Source: Legionella cincinnatiensis (GTDB lineage: Bacteria > Pseudomonadota > Gammaproteobacteria > Legionellales > Legionellaceae). Taken from it: DNA of 64,000 nucleotides. Below are positions 34,588 through 43,754 of the stretch, piece by piece. Position 1 is the first letter of the stretch. Every line of letters begins with the position of its first letter. The stretch covers positions 2,418,001 to 2,482,000 of the forward strand of contig NZ_UGNX01000001.1 in the NCBI RefSeq assembly GCF_900452415.1, in the 5' to 3' direction. Position numbers and translations under genes: made by a program. A model generated the notes under the pieces. The model did no database searches. It was not told the DNA's origin and worked only from the letters and a program-made list of their open reading frames with translations.

Positions 34588-35177
34588 TCAGTAATTCTCT
34601 ATAAAGTTAAATTTGAGGCTATGCATTAAAAGTAAGGGTTAGAAAAACATTGTAAGTATAGGTAATACAATGAACAATTAGCCAAAGTAAGCTTCTTCTT
34701 TGGCTAGAATATACTACTATAAATGAAAAAAAATAAAGAATATTATAATTTCGTTTTTTTACGATTGAGAGGAATGGATTATCTTTAGGTATTATCGAAG
34801 TGGGAGGTGTTTCAGAGTTTTGAAGATTAGAGGCACTGACTGCAAAAAATCGATATAAGCTTTGCCCAACATCCTCTTTTGTCGCTTAGAGCTTATTAAA
34901 AAATTCCACCATTAAGCTACCATGCTTAACCTATATTTATGAGCTGTTGATTATCCATATCAGGATAGCTGCATGCTATAGCTATCCATGCCTTATCTTT
35001 CTCTTTCTCCGGTACTAGGAATAACTGTTTCCTACTTAGAAGTAAAGCTTACTAAAATCATAATGTAGCAATATTTATTATCATTCGTGGTATAATTGCC
35101 AATGAAATAAGCATACTGCGTAATAATATCAATACCAGCTTCTTCTTTCACAAATACCAATAAATAAAGGAAACAGC
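34588..35177. other. 590-bp intergenic region without a recognised gene
   Basis: Lies between the divergent phospholipase-like gene and rhlE. No ORF with coding character, no tRNA and no repeat was seen. It is long enough to hold two promoters and a long 5' leader for rhlE, as is common for cold-responsive RNA helicases. Confidence 0.4.
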
Positions 35178-36446
35178 ATGAGTTTTAAATCTTTAGGTTT
35201 AATCGAACCCTTACTTCAATCTATTGATGAATTAGGCTACAAAGAGCCCTCTTCTATTCAAACTCAAGCTATTCCAAAAGTATTATCAGGTAAAGACGTG
35301 CTTGCTTCAGCACAAACCGGAACCGGAAAAACTGCAAGTTTCGTGTTACCTATTTTGCAAGAACTCAGCGCGAAACCTCGAGCTCAAAGCAATAGAACAC
35401 GAGCACTCATTCTAACTCCAACGCGTGAATTGGCCAGTCAAGTGCATGAAAATATCATTCAATATGGACGTTATCTATCACTTCGTTCAGCAGTAGTCTT
35501 TGGTGGCGTAAAAATTAATCCTCAAATGATGAAACTACGCTCTGGAGTAGAGATATTAGTTGCAACACCAGGGCGTTTATTGGATTTATATCAACAACGC
35601 GCCATACAATTTGATCAAGTTGATACTCTGGTACTCGATGAGGCCGATAGAATGCTCGATATGGGCTTCATTCATGACATGAGACGAATTATTAATTATC
35701 TGCCTAAAAACCGACAAAATCTTATGTTCTCGGCCACTTTTACTGATGAAATCCGTAGTTTTGTAAAAACCATTCTCAATCAACCCATAGAAATTGATGT
35801 GACACCACGGAACACAACTGTAGTTAAAATAAAACAAACGGTACATCCAGTTGATAAAAACCGCAAAGCAGCATTACTCAGCCATCTGATTCATAGAAAT
35901 AAATGGAACCAGGCATTAGTATTTTCTAAGACAAAACATGGCGCTAATAAATTGGTTAAACAATTAGCTGAAGCACAAATCCATGCAGCAGCGATCCATG
36001 GCAATAAATCCCAATCCCAACGTACCAAGGCTTTAAATGATTTTAAATCTGGGGAGTTACATATTTTAGTGGCTACAGACATTGCCGCTCGAGGGATTGA
36101 TATTGATCAATTACCTTGTGTCGTTAATTTCGATTTACCCCAAGTTGCTGAAGATTACGTTCATCGTATTGGTCGAACCGGTCGTGCTGGCGCAATAGGA
36201 TTAGCGATTTCCCTAGTAAGTGCCGATGAAGTAAATCAATTGCAGTCAATAGAAAAATTGATTCAACACAAATTAAATCGTATTGAAATCGAAGATTTTG
36301 AACCCCAACATAATGTACCTCAAACCAATATATCTTCCACAACTAAAAAATATTCTCAGGTAAAGAAAAAAACGACTTCAACTTATGCTAAGCCCCGTAA
36401 AAAACCATTAGCTAGAGGTTCAAGAAATACTCGTTCTAAACCTTAA
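35178..36446 (+). CDS. rhlE: DEAD-box ATP-dependent RNA helicase
   Basis: Unwinds RNA in ribosome assembly or mRNA decay. A 422-residue protein starting with the Q motif ([13 protein letters not shown]), then Walker [27 protein letters not shown] in [16 protein letters not shown] in LMFSATF, and the C-terminal motifs [11 protein letters not shown] and [10 protein letters not shown]. The final 45 residues are a basic, disordered RNA-binding tail ([19 protein letters not shown]). Motif spacing and tail fit RhlE. AAGGAAA precedes the start. Confidence 0.92.
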   Translation: MSFKSLGLIEPLLQSIDELGYKEPSSIQTQAIPKVLSGKDVLASAQTGTGKTASFVLPILQELSAKPRAQSNRTRALILTPTRELASQVHENIIQYGRYLSLRSAVVFGGVKINPQMMKLRSGVEILVATPGRLLDLYQQRAIQFDQVDTLVLDEADRMLDMGFIHDMRRIINYLPKNRQNLMFSATFTDEIRSFVKTILNQPIEIDVTPRNTTVVKIKQTVHPVDKNRKAALLSHLIHRNKWNQALVFSKTKHGANKLVKQLAEAQIHAAAIHGNKSQSQRTKALNDFKSGELHILVATDIAARGIDIDQLPCVVNFDLPQVAEDYVHRIGRTGRAGAIGLAISLVSADEVNQLQSIEKLIQHKLNRIEIEDFEPQHNVPQTNISSTTKKYSQVKKKTTSTYAKPRKKPLARGSRNTRSKP

Positions 36447-36456
36447 TGTCGGTGTT

Positions 36457-36533
36457 TCCCCATAACAAAAGATAGGGTAAACGCAAATGACGCACAGTCA
36501 CACAAAATAGCGGGAATAGCCTGCTTATGGGGA
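36457..36533. repeat. 9-bp inverted repeat between converging genes
   Basis: TCCCCATAA (36457-36465) and TTATGGGGA (36525-36533) are perfect inverted arms 59 bp apart in the short gap between rhlE and the opposing gene. They may close a bidirectional terminator structure or mark a small element. Confidence 0.35.
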
Positions 36534-36554
36534 TTAGGTACACTTACTTATAAA

Positions 36555-37814
36555 TTAGATAACTTTATTTTCTATGGATAAATTATCGAGTTGTTGCTCT
36601 CTCTGTTTTTTATATTCTTGCCAGCCATGGTATGGTTTTTTATAAAAAACAATTCCAACAGTATCTCTAAAAATATAACCATTGCTTCTGGCCTCTCCAT
36701 TACGAAGTGGTAATTTTATAGGATCGTTTGCATCACAGCCCTGCTCTCCTTTTTCTTTAGCTTGTTGATATTGCAAAATGTGTTCGCTATTTACAATATG
36801 CGTTGCAGCCTTATTATAAGAAGATGCTTGTCTTTCTAAGGTATGCATTACTGAGCGCTTGGATTGCGGTATTTCTTCTAAATTAGGATAACCGTCTGAA
36901 GTGTTCTCATAACCTAACGAGTTTTCAATTGCATTTAATTTAAAAGCAGATTTACAAAATTTTTCAATAATACATTGTGCAAGATAAGGATAATTAGTAC
37001 TTGCTACAGTCATTAAATAGGAATGGAAAAAATAGGGATCCATTACATAAATATAGGGTGAATTATGTTCAGCCGCATTGGTAATAGATGTAGGTATATG
37101 TCTTTTAAGTAAAGGATGATCTTTCCTCATTTTAGCATTGTTTCCAACAGCGACGGTATCAATCATTAAGTCCCAAGCAGGCAGATTTGTTTCAGTATTT
37201 TTGATTTTTGCAAAAATAGTTTTTAATTCAAGAATACTTAATCCACCTATATCAAGAATACCTTGCTCAACTGCACTAATAATTAAATTAAATTGTAAAC
37301 GATGAGTTTCTTTGCCATGAAAAAATAAAGGGGATATCTTATTTTCTTCACTCCATAATTCGTTTCTTTCTAAAACCTCATCTGCTTCTAGTTTGCTTAT
37401 AAATCCAATAAAACTAGGTACTGGTCTTTGAATTGGAGTTTCATGTAAATTTATTCCATACTTTTGTTCTTTATAAAGCAAAACCTTGCTTAGTAGATTA
37501 TTTGTTTTATTTGTAGTGAGCTCTTCGTCCGGACTAGGCCATAAGAGATCCATAAAACTGCAATATTGCTTCGGTTTCCTAAGCTCTAGCGCTTGCAACC
37601 CATTTCTATTGGAATTCTCTAAATCCCACAAAAACTTGACTTCTTGCTCTAAGTTTTGCAAAGACTTTGCTATGAGTGATGCATCCGATAAAAAGACTGA
37701 TATATTTGCTAAAATGCGTGCATGGTTAGGAAATTTCTTTCGATAGAATTCGAGATATTCTTGGTAAAGTTCATTATTTTTTTCACCACCAGCAATATTA
37801 ACCATACCTTGCAT
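36555..37814 (-). CDS. 419-aa protein of unknown function, effector candidate
   Basis: No domain recognised. No signal peptide and no membrane helix. Sequence is mixed alpha/beta with features such as KISPLFFHGKETHRLQFNLI, SPYIYVMDPYFFHSYLMTV and an aromatic-rich end (NGYIFRDTVGIVFYKKPYHG) followed by a Gln/Glu/Arg-rich tail. His- and Asp-containing strands might form an active site but no triad can be assigned. Two ATGs (37814, 37805) are possible starts. Its isolation, low GC, and the tail suggest a Dot/Icm substrate; this is weak inference. Confidence 0.5.
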   Translation of the reverse strand: MQGMVNIAGGEKNNELYQEYLEFYRKKFPNHARILANISVFLSDASLIAKSLQNLEQEVKFLWDLENSNRNGLQALELRKPKQYCSFMDLLWPSPDEELTTNKTNNLLSKVLLYKEQKYGINLHETPIQRPVPSFIGFISKLEADEVLERNELWSEENKISPLFFHGKETHRLQFNLIISAVEQGILDIGGLSILELKTIFAKIKNTETNLPAWDLMIDTVAVGNNAKMRKDHPLLKRHIPTSITNAAEHNSPYIYVMDPYFFHSYLMTVASTNYPYLAQCIIEKFCKSAFKLNAIENSLGYENTSDGYPNLEEIPQSKRSVMHTLERQASSYNKAATHIVNSEHILQYQQAKEKGEQGCDANDPIKLPLRNGEARSNGYIFRDTVGIVFYKKPYHGWQEYKKQREQQLDNLSIENKVI

Positions 37815-37969
37815 GATAATTTACCTTTTGTTTTGTATTAAAATTACATTACGTATTAAGTCATAACGTGGGTATTGTCGAGTAAGCTAATTTAGTTATC
37901 TAGATCATCTTCTCTAACAGCTTGATTATTACTCATAACCTCATAAATGATAAGAAAATATTCATTAAT

Positions 37970-38161
37970 TTAACTCTCTGTTACAAATAAAGCCATATCT
38001 GGGTTCATAGCAATAAAAGATCGAATTTTAATCATATTAATCAAGAATGGATTGAATGAGAACTTACCAATGAACAAAAAATAAACAACGCAAAGTGTAT
38101 TGACAAACACTACCGCAATAGTGTACTTTAAATATACAGCGATTTTTTTATAAATATTCAT
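37970..38161 (-). CDS. Small membrane protein, uncertain
   Basis: A 63-codon frame from the ATG at 38161 (NIYKKIAVYLKY) with one clear hydrophobic helix, TIAVVFVNTLCVVYFLFIG, and a second weaker one. It could be a real small inner-membrane protein or a chance frame in AT-rich DNA. No ribosome site is convincing. It lies just upstream of, and divergent from, the aromatic operon leader. Confidence 0.3.
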   Translation of the reverse strand: MNIYKKIAVYLKYTIAVVFVNTLCVVYFLFIGKFSFNPFLINMIKIRSFIAMNPDMALFVTES

Positions 38162-38196
38162 GTTCCATTCTACTGAGACCACCAAGTTAAATAAAA

Positions 38197-38236
38197 AAGC
38201 AGATTTGATACAAGTCTTTGCTGGCTTTTTTTATTT
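38197..38236 (+). terminator. Terminator-like hairpin with T-run upstream of the aro operon
   Basis: AGCAGATTT...AAGTCTTTGCT form an imperfect stem followed by GGCTTTTTTTA. It sits on the operon strand ahead of the structured leader. It could stop read-through from upstream, or be an attenuator if the operon promoter lies before it. Confidence 0.35.
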
Positions 38237-38246
38237 TAGCTTTTTT

Positions 38247-38395
38247 AGCCCGCGGCTGGGTGGTAGGTAGAGTTAACTAACGCTCCAACCCCCAGCTTAG
38301 TCTGGGGGGCTTTGGACATCCGAATTCCCAGACTGGTAAAAGTAAGGGAGTTGGATGAAACCAAGAGGAGTGTAAATCATGCGCCATCCCCCAAG
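38247..38395 (+). ncRNA. Structured RNA candidate, HEARO/omega-RNA-like or aro operon leader
   Basis: A GC-richer island in AT-rich DNA that folds readily: CCCCCAG (38289-38295) pairs with CTGGGGG (38302-38308); TCCC (38327-38330) can pair with GGGA just before the stem end, enclosing CCAG/CTGG; and TCCAAC (38284-38289) with GTTGGA (38350-38355) closes both into a multibranch domain. The preceding AGTTAACTAACGC and a CCGCGG-containing hairpin recall the HEARO RNA associated with IscB nucleases; that resemblance is from memory and unverified. No IscB or TnpB ORF adjoins. It ends about 55 bp before the DAHP synthase start, so a riboregulator is the alternative. Confidence 0.45.
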
Positions 38396-38449
38396 AATTC
38401 ATCATCCCCACGAACTCTCCATAATTGTTTCTTGTTCCAGGAGGCAAAG

Positions 38450-39520
38450 ATGAGTTATTCAATTTTAAAAAAACTACCGCCAGTAGAAAAAATTATCCAA
38501 GAATTACCCTTATCCCCTTCTGCTTATCAACAAATTGCCCAAGATCGAAAGGAAATTAAAGCGATTTTGGAAGGGCGAGATACACGTCTCTTAATGATAG
38601 TTGGTCCCTGCTCTGCCTGGCCTAAGAAAGCTGTTTTAGAATATGCAAATCGTTTAGTACAATTAAATCATAAAGTAAAACACGCCTTAAAAATAATTAT
38701 GCGTGTTTACATCCAAAAACCTCGTACAACTAAGGGTTGGACAGGTCCTGTTAATCAACCCGACTTATTCTTAGCACCTGATATTGCCTCAGGAATAAAA
38801 TACACACGAGATATGATGATTAAAGTTATTGAGATGGGCCTTCCTATCGCTGATGAAGCTCTATTCACCCACAATGCCAAAGGTTTTCTTGAGCTTTTAT
38901 CATGGGTAGCTATTGGTGCTCGCAGCTCAGAAGATCAAGAACACCGCATTTTTGCGTCTGCTCTAGACTGCGCGGTTGGATTAAAAAACCCTACCCATGG
39001 TTCACTGACAGTAGGAATAAATAGCATTATCGCATCACAACATCCCCATGTTGCCGTCTTTGATGGCTATGAAGTACAAACACATGGCAATCATCATGCT
39101 CATCTGGTTTTACGTGGTTCTAATCATGCCCCCAATTATTCTATTGCACATCTTGAGGAAGTAAAACATCAGATGGACCTCAATCAAATCATTAATCCTT
39201 CTGTAGTTATCGATGTTAGCCATGATAACTGTCTGATTAATGGCAAAAAAAATCATCAGTTACAACCATCAATTGCATTATCCATCATCGAGAGTCTCCA
39301 AAATAGACCCGATTTAAAACAGTTGGTAAAAGGGTTCATGGTAGAAAGTTACCTCAAAGAAGGAAACCAAAAAGTCGATCCCATCAATCCTAATAAACTA
39401 GATCTAAATGGGTTATCCATTACTGATCCTTGCTTAAGCTGGGAACAAACAGAGTCTTTTCTTTTAGAGTTAGCAGCATTGAAAACATTAGAAATGAATA
39501 ATAAAAGAGAGGTGCAATAA
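38450..39520 (+). CDS. 3-deoxy-D-arabino-heptulosonate 7-phosphate (DAHP) synthase, class I
   Basis: Condenses phosphoenolpyruvate with erythrose 4-phosphate, the first step of the shikimate pathway. Start at the ATG at 38450, with AGGAGG at ideal spacing; the longer frame from 38312 would run through the structured leader. Key sites: MIVGPCSAW (metal Cys54), MRVYIQKPRTTKGWTG, WVAIGARSSEDQEHR, PVGLKNPTHG-like VGLKNPTHGSL, MVESYLKEGNQ and SITDPCLSWEQ. At 356 residues it fits the AroF/G/H type, though it is divergent (GPCSAW instead of GPCSIHD). First gene of a four-gene operon. Confidence 0.92.
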   Translation: MSYSILKKLPPVEKIIQELPLSPSAYQQIAQDRKEIKAILEGRDTRLLMIVGPCSAWPKKAVLEYANRLVQLNHKVKHALKIIMRVYIQKPRTTKGWTGPVNQPDLFLAPDIASGIKYTRDMMIKVIEMGLPIADEALFTHNAKGFLELLSWVAIGARSSEDQEHRIFASALDCAVGLKNPTHGSLTVGINSIIASQHPHVAVFDGYEVQTHGNHHAHLVLRGSNHAPNYSIAHLEEVKHQMDLNQIINPSVVIDVSHDNCLINGKKNHQLQPSIALSIIESLQNRPDLKQLVKGFMVESYLKEGNQKVDPINPNKLDLNGLSITDPCLSWEQTESFLLELAALKTLEMNNKREVQ

Positions 39521-40107
39521 TGGCTGTTTTATTTGGTATTGCTGGTGATGTTGGGTCATTTTCTGAAGAAGCCGCCTATCTTTATGCCAAAAAGAAGGGA
39601 CTCGACTCTATTTTTGCTTATTTATTGGATATGGAAGGTGTACTCAATGCTCTTGAAGATGGGGTAATTGATTTAGGCATCATCCCGGTTGTCAATCTTT
39701 TAGGCGGGCTAGTAAAACCTGCTTTTCTTGCAATGGGAAAACATTCCTTCACACCAGTTGATGAGTTTTGGCATGAAATTAATCAATGTCTTCTCGCTAG
39801 GAATGATACTGATCTAAGTCAAATCAAGCATATCGTCTCTCATCCACAAGGACTTGCTCAATGTCAGCAGTTTTTAAAGGAACAATTTAAAAATACAGGA
39901 CAAATAGAATGGATTGATACAGCAAAAGCTGCAAAAGACTTAGCAAAAGGAGTCTTACCCTCCCATTCTGCTGTAATTGCTCCAGAGCGTTGTGCACAAC
40001 TCTATGGTTTAGAAATAAAAGCGAAAAATATTCAAGACAGTTCTCCTAATCGTACTGCGTTTCTCTTAGTCCAAAAACATAACGATAAAACTACTGTCCT
40101 AAAATAA
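39520..40107 (+). CDS. Prephenate dehydratase (no ACT domain)
   Basis: Turns prephenate into phenylpyruvate. The 195-residue protein is only the catalytic PDT domain: GDVGSFSEEAAYLYA (N-terminal GxxGtFSeeAA motif), DLGIIPVVNLLGG, an IVSHPQGLAQCQQFL motif, APERCAQLYGL, and SSPNRTAFLLV, the TRF-like catalytic end. The regulatory ACT domain that normally follows is absent, as is the fused chorismate mutase of E. coli PheA. The gene overlaps the DAHP synthase stop by one base (TAATG) and is translationally coupled. Lack of ACT suggests no feedback inhibition by phenylalanine. Confidence 0.85.
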   Translation: MAVLFGIAGDVGSFSEEAAYLYAKKKGLDSIFAYLLDMEGVLNALEDGVIDLGIIPVVNLLGGLVKPAFLAMGKHSFTPVDEFWHEINQCLLARNDTDLSQIKHIVSHPQGLAQCQQFLKEQFKNTGQIEWIDTAKAAKDLAKGVLPSHSAVIAPERCAQLYGLEIKAKNIQDSSPNRTAFLLVQKHNDKTTVLK

Positions 40108-40117
40108 GGAGCATTTT

Positions 40118-40381
40118 ATGTGTACGCTTGAAGAATTAAGAAAGCAAATTGAACAAACAGATGCTTACATCATTGAAAAATTAGCGCAACGCCAAGAATT
40201 GGCAAAACAAATAGGAGAGATAAAATCAAAAGAAGGTAAAAAAATAATAGATCGCCAACGTGAAAAAAAATTGTTTATATATTACGAAGAGTTGTCCAAT
40301 CAGTACCACTTACAACAAGACTTTGTGGCTCGCTTATTCAAAATAATTATTGCAAACTCGAAAAAGGTGCAAAAACAATGA
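40118..40381 (+). CDS. Chorismate mutase, AroQ type (stand-alone)
   Basis: Rearranges chorismate to prephenate. The 87-residue single domain has the AroQ three-helix pattern: LEELRKQIEQTDAYIIEKLA, QRQELAKQIGEIK, then a REKKLFIYYEEL helix and VARLFKIIIANSKKVQ. Conserved Arg and Lys residues that bind the substrate are present (Arg8, Arg25, Lys36). AAGGAG precedes the ATG and its stop overlaps the next gene by 4 bp. Works directly before the prephenate dehydratase in the same operon. Confidence 0.92.
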   Translation: MCTLEELRKQIEQTDAYIIEKLAQRQELAKQIGEIKSKEGKKIIDRQREKKLFIYYEELSNQYHLQQDFVARLFKIIIANSKKVQKQ

Positions 40382-41535
40382 ATCATTCTAAACAATTTTT
40401 ACTGAAAGACTCAGCCACTGTTGCTATTAATTCACTGGCCCAACAAAAAATAAACGCGGGTCTTAAAATTTATAATCTCAGTGCTGGCGAACCCAAGTTA
40501 CTGCCTCATCCCATCATAACCACCGCGGTCACCCAAGCTTTAGAACAAGGGCGAACTCTTTATCCCCCCGTATCTGGAATAACAGAGTTACGCCATCTTG
40601 CTTGTGAATGGATGAACAAATCCTACAATTGCTCATTCACAAGCGAAAACTGCCTGGTTGTTAACGGTGGAAAGTTTGGAATCTATTTACTGATGCAGTT
40701 ATTGATACAAAACAATGATGAAGTCATCATTCCCTCTCCTTATTGGGTTTCATATCCACAAATCACCCACCTGTTTGGAGGCACACCTATAATCATCGAA
40801 ACCAAGGAAAGCGAAGGATGGAAATTAACCCCTCAAACACTTAAAAATGCCTGCAGCCCCAAAAGTAAAATACTTATTCTTAATAATGCAGCCAATCCAA
40901 CTGGAGCACTGTATACAAAATCTGAATTAGCTGCACTCTTACAAGTTGCGCATGAACATGATCTTTTAGTGATTGCAGATGAAGTATATAGTGGCCTCAT
41001 TTACGATGGTCATACTTATATATCTTGTGGTTCATTTTCTCAGTTTAAAGAGCGCGTCGTTATTATTCAAAGTTGTTCAAAAAACTTTTCCATGACCGGT
41101 TGGCGAGTGGGCTTTGTATTCGCCCCCAAAACTATTATTCAGCCATTAACAACATTAATGAGTCAAAGTACGAGTGGAGTTACAACACTTGGTCAATGGG
41201 CTGCCGTTGCAGTATTGAAGGAAACCAATGTTGGTCTGTGGGTTCAACAATGCATGCAGAAAAGAAGGGATTGTATCATCCATGCCTTAGATAACTATTT
41301 TGGACTTACAATAACACCGCCCCTTTCATCACTTTATATTTATCTTTCCTTAAATAACTTAGGAGTTAAAAATCAAAACTCAGAGGAATTTTGCAAACAG
41401 GCATTAGAAGAAGCCAATGTTGCTCTTGTACCCGGAACTGCATTTGGAAATGAAGGTTATGTACGATTATCCTTTGGTGGGTATGAAGAAGATTTACACT
41501 CAGGAATTCGCAACTTAGCCCAATGGTTACATTAA
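40378..41535 (+). CDS. Class I aminotransferase (aspartate/prephenate/aromatic type)
   Basis: A 385-residue PLP enzyme. Landmarks: KIYNLSAGEPK, LYPPVSGITELR, VVNGGKFGIYLLMQ, NNAANPTGALY (PLP-binding Asn), VIADEVYSGLIYDG and the PLP Lys235 in SCSKNFSMTGWRVGF; C-terminal YVRLSFGG binds the substrate carboxylate. The sequence resembles the AspC/prephenate aminotransferase (1b) group. As the last gene of the DAHP synthase-PDT-CM operon it probably makes phenylalanine from phenylpyruvate, or arogenate from prephenate. ATGA overlap with the mutase gene. Confidence 0.88.
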   Translation: MNHSKQFLLKDSATVAINSLAQQKINAGLKIYNLSAGEPKLLPHPIITTAVTQALEQGRTLYPPVSGITELRHLACEWMNKSYNCSFTSENCLVVNGGKFGIYLLMQLLIQNNDEVIIPSPYWVSYPQITHLFGGTPIIIETKESEGWKLTPQTLKNACSPKSKILILNNAANPTGALYTKSELAALLQVAHEHDLLVIADEVYSGLIYDGHTYISCGSFSQFKERVVIIQSCSKNFSMTGWRVGFVFAPKTIIQPLTTLMSQSTSGVTTLGQWAAVAVLKETNVGLWVQQCMQKRRDCIIHALDNYFGLTITPPLSSLYIYLSLNNLGVKNQNSEEFCKQALEEANVALVPGTAFGNEGYVRLSFGGYEEDLHSGIRNLAQWLH

Positions 41536-41689
41536 TATTAAACCATTATCAACAGCACCATTTAGAGCACTACACTTATTGCAATTTAATCATTTTAAAT
41601 TAAAATATTACTTTCTTTATTCATAAAGCACAGTCTGATTTAAATTTAACGATTAAATTGCCATTTATGTAAAAATTATTGGAGTAAAA

Positions 41690-42088
41690 ATGTTTCAATT
41701 AAAACTATTTAATAACCAACACAATGAAAATCTAATGACCGCAAAGCCTTGCTTTTCTGCATATAAGCGCGCTTTTGATGAGGCAGTAAAAAATTATGAT
41801 CCGTCACAAAAAAATCCTTATATAAATATCAAAATTACAAGTGATTTTCCCAACAAAGAAGATGTAATGAAGTGGAATAGCTCGCTCACCCAATTATATG
41901 CACAAATTAATACAAAACTGAACGAATATATGAGTGACTATAATATGAGTGTTAAACAATCCTCTTCAGGATGGACCCATACATTCACACATCTATTAAA
42001 TGTAAAAGGAATAGAGACAATGCAACAATTGCTTGCGGATATTTCTTTAGAGCTAAACTCACAGGTAGACTCATCCTTCTGTCCATAA
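41690..42088 (+). CDS. 132-aa protein of unknown function
   Basis: A good ribosome site (GGAG) precedes the ATG. No signal peptide or membrane helix. The sequence is polar with two likely helices (CFSAYKRAFDEAVKNYD and TQLYAQINTKLNEYMSDY) and a TFTHLLNVKGIETMQQLLAD end. No family recognised. It lies 155 bp after the aro operon and may be a small effector or a species-specific cytosolic protein. Confidence 0.55.
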   Translation: MFQLKLFNNQHNENLMTAKPCFSAYKRAFDEAVKNYDPSQKNPYINIKITSDFPNKEDVMKWNSSLTQLYAQINTKLNEYMSDYNMSVKQSSSGWTHTFTHLLNVKGIETMQQLLADISLELNSQVDSSFCP

Positions 42089-42132
42089 CATGTACCTCGG
42101 ATTGCAAATAAAATGGCCGCAAAAACAATTGA

Positions 42133-42474
42133 TTAAATTTTTTTAACAAATTGAGATTTTAATTTCATAGCCCCAATGCCATCGATTTTGCAATCAATAT
42201 CGTGATCTCCTTCAACTAACCGAATATTTTTTACTTTTGTGCCTACTTTTACAACCTGAGATGAACCTTTTATTTTTAAGTCCTTGATAACAGTCACTGT
42301 ATCACCATCTTGCAGCATATTTCCGTTGGCATCTTTGATAATTCGCACCGACTCATCATGACGTTCATCAATATCTTTTGGCCATTCATGCATACATTCA
42401 GGACAAATAAAGACGTCACCATCTTCATAACTGTATTCAGAATTACATTTAGGGCAATTCGGCAAGTTGCTCAT
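42133..42474 (-). CDS. PhnA/YjdM-family zinc-ribbon protein
   Basis: A 113-residue protein beginning [20 protein letters not shown] and ICPECMHEW, a four-Cys zinc ribbon, followed by the KVxGSS-like SH3-type C-terminal domain [20 protein letters not shown] and [18 protein letters not shown] end ([15 protein letters not shown]). This is the PhnA/YjdM family, named for alkylphosphonate uptake although its actual role is unclear; it is not phosphonoacetate hydrolase. Start at the ATG at 42474 with AAAGGA upstream. Single gene. Confidence 0.9.
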   Translation of the reverse strand: MSNLPNCPKCNSEYSYEDGDVFICPECMHEWPKDIDERHDESVRIIKDANGNMLQDGDTVTVIKDLKIKGSSQVVKVGTKVKNIRLVEGDHDIDCKIDGIGAMKLKSQFVKKI

Positions 42475-42608
42475 TTCCTTTATCCTTTCATTGTGTACTA
42501 AGCAGGGAAGGTCCAAAATCATACTTAGACATTAGCATAAAATCCAATTTTAACAGCAAATATAAGGTTTGTGGACAATTAACTATGCCCCCTCACATTT
42601 CATACGCT

Positions 42609-43622
42609 TTATTTGCGGACTCCAAACAGCGTGGGTCTATTTGACCTAATATGAGGCTCTCGCGTAAATTCATGCTTGTTTTCATTAACAGAATTCTCTT
42701 TTTGACTCTCATCTAACTTAGATTCAATTCCTTTGGCAATGTCAAATCCAATAACACTTGATAAAACCCCACATCCAACGGCAATAAGAGCACCTACAGC
42801 TAAAACACCTAATCTATTTATACCAAGCATTCCTGTTTCAGCCAGATTAAATCCTATTCCTAAGCCCGCTGTAAATCCTATACCAGCCCAAATAGTCATC
42901 ATTTTTAGAATATAATAATTAGAGGATAAATTTGGTTTATTCCTATTCATTAGTAAAGAATTTTCCTTCAGCGCACCACCTCCAACTGTTTCTTCATAAC
43001 TGACTAAAAGTGGAACAATTTCCTCAATATATTTTAGGTATTGGATCCATGCAAATTGTCCAGACTTCTTATTGTATCCTCGGATTTCTTTCTCATTATA
43101 TCCGTTATTTTTTACGGCACGAAACATCTCGATATACTCTGCCTCGCTGTCATCAAGAATATAAATACGGTTTGCTTTATCTTTTTGGTGAGCAAGTTGA
43201 GAATTAACATCAAAAAATTTATCTCCTGAATCAAAAATGGTTAATTGATTAATTTCTGCGTCAGAAAACCCCTGATATCTAAAAACTGCTTTAATATATT
43301 CAACACGATTTTTTGTCACAATATTTACTGCAATATCAGGATTTCTTAAGATCTTATGAAAAAATTTGACCGCATTTGGATTCATAAGAAAACTAATATC
43401 TTTTTGCTTGTATTGAAAATTTTCGTTATATTTTCCAAACTTAGCCTCAAATATAGAGTGAATTTCACTTAACTCTTTCATTGGAGTTCTTTTATAGTCT
43501 TGTCTTACACCTTCTTTATAACCTCGCAAAAGTGACTGATAAAATTCTGTAAATACAACATTTCCCCCAGGCTTTTCAGTTATGGTACCATCAAAATCGG
43601 TATAAATAATAATTATTGACAT
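42609..43622 (-). CDS. HAD-phosphatase effector candidate with C-terminal membrane hairpin (Ceg4-like)
   Basis: Start at the ATG at 43622, preceded by AGGAAAGG; 337 residues. HAD motifs: IIIIYTDFDGT (nucleophile Asp9, acid Asp11), VNIVTKN (Thr103), a Lys near 149 and IYILDDSEAEY (Asp157, Asp158). After about residue 238 come two hydrophobic helices, MMTIWAGIGFTAGLGIGF and LGVLAVGALIAVGCGVLSSV, then a K/E-rich tail of about 40 residues. A HAD phosphatase followed by membrane segments is the layout of the L. pneumophila effector Ceg4, and Lem4 is another HAD effector. It probably removes phosphate from a host protein at a membrane; orthology is not proved. Confidence 0.7.
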   Translation of the reverse strand: MSIIIIYTDFDGTITEKPGGNVVFTEFYQSLLRGYKEGVRQDYKRTPMKELSEIHSIFEAKFGKYNENFQYKQKDISFLMNPNAVKFFHKILRNPDIAVNIVTKNRVEYIKAVFRYQGFSDAEINQLTIFDSGDKFFDVNSQLAHQKDKANRIYILDDSEAEYIEMFRAVKNNGYNEKEIRGYNKKSGQFAWIQYLKYIEEIVPLLVSYEETVGGGALKENSLLMNRNKPNLSSNYYILKMMTIWAGIGFTAGLGIGFNLAETGMLGINRLGVLAVGALIAVGCGVLSSVIGFDIAKGIESKLDESQKENSVNENKHEFTREPHIRSNRPTLFGVRK

Positions 43623-43754
43623 TATCCTTTCCTCCCTATTATTTATAATAAAATTGTACAATAATTATTCAAAAATCAAATTAAGAAATTGTTAGTTTAA
43701 TGAAACATTTAAAGTATAAGAGGGCCATTTATACCTTAACTTACTTAATGTAGA

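Noticed and set aside
38312-38449. 46-residue N-terminal extension of DAHP synthase
   Set aside because: It would translate the structured leader; the ATG at 38450 has a perfect ribosome site and matches the family start.
38277-38462. Minus-strand frame across the aro leader
   Set aside because: Composition is explained by the GC-rich RNA structure; no ribosome site or homology.
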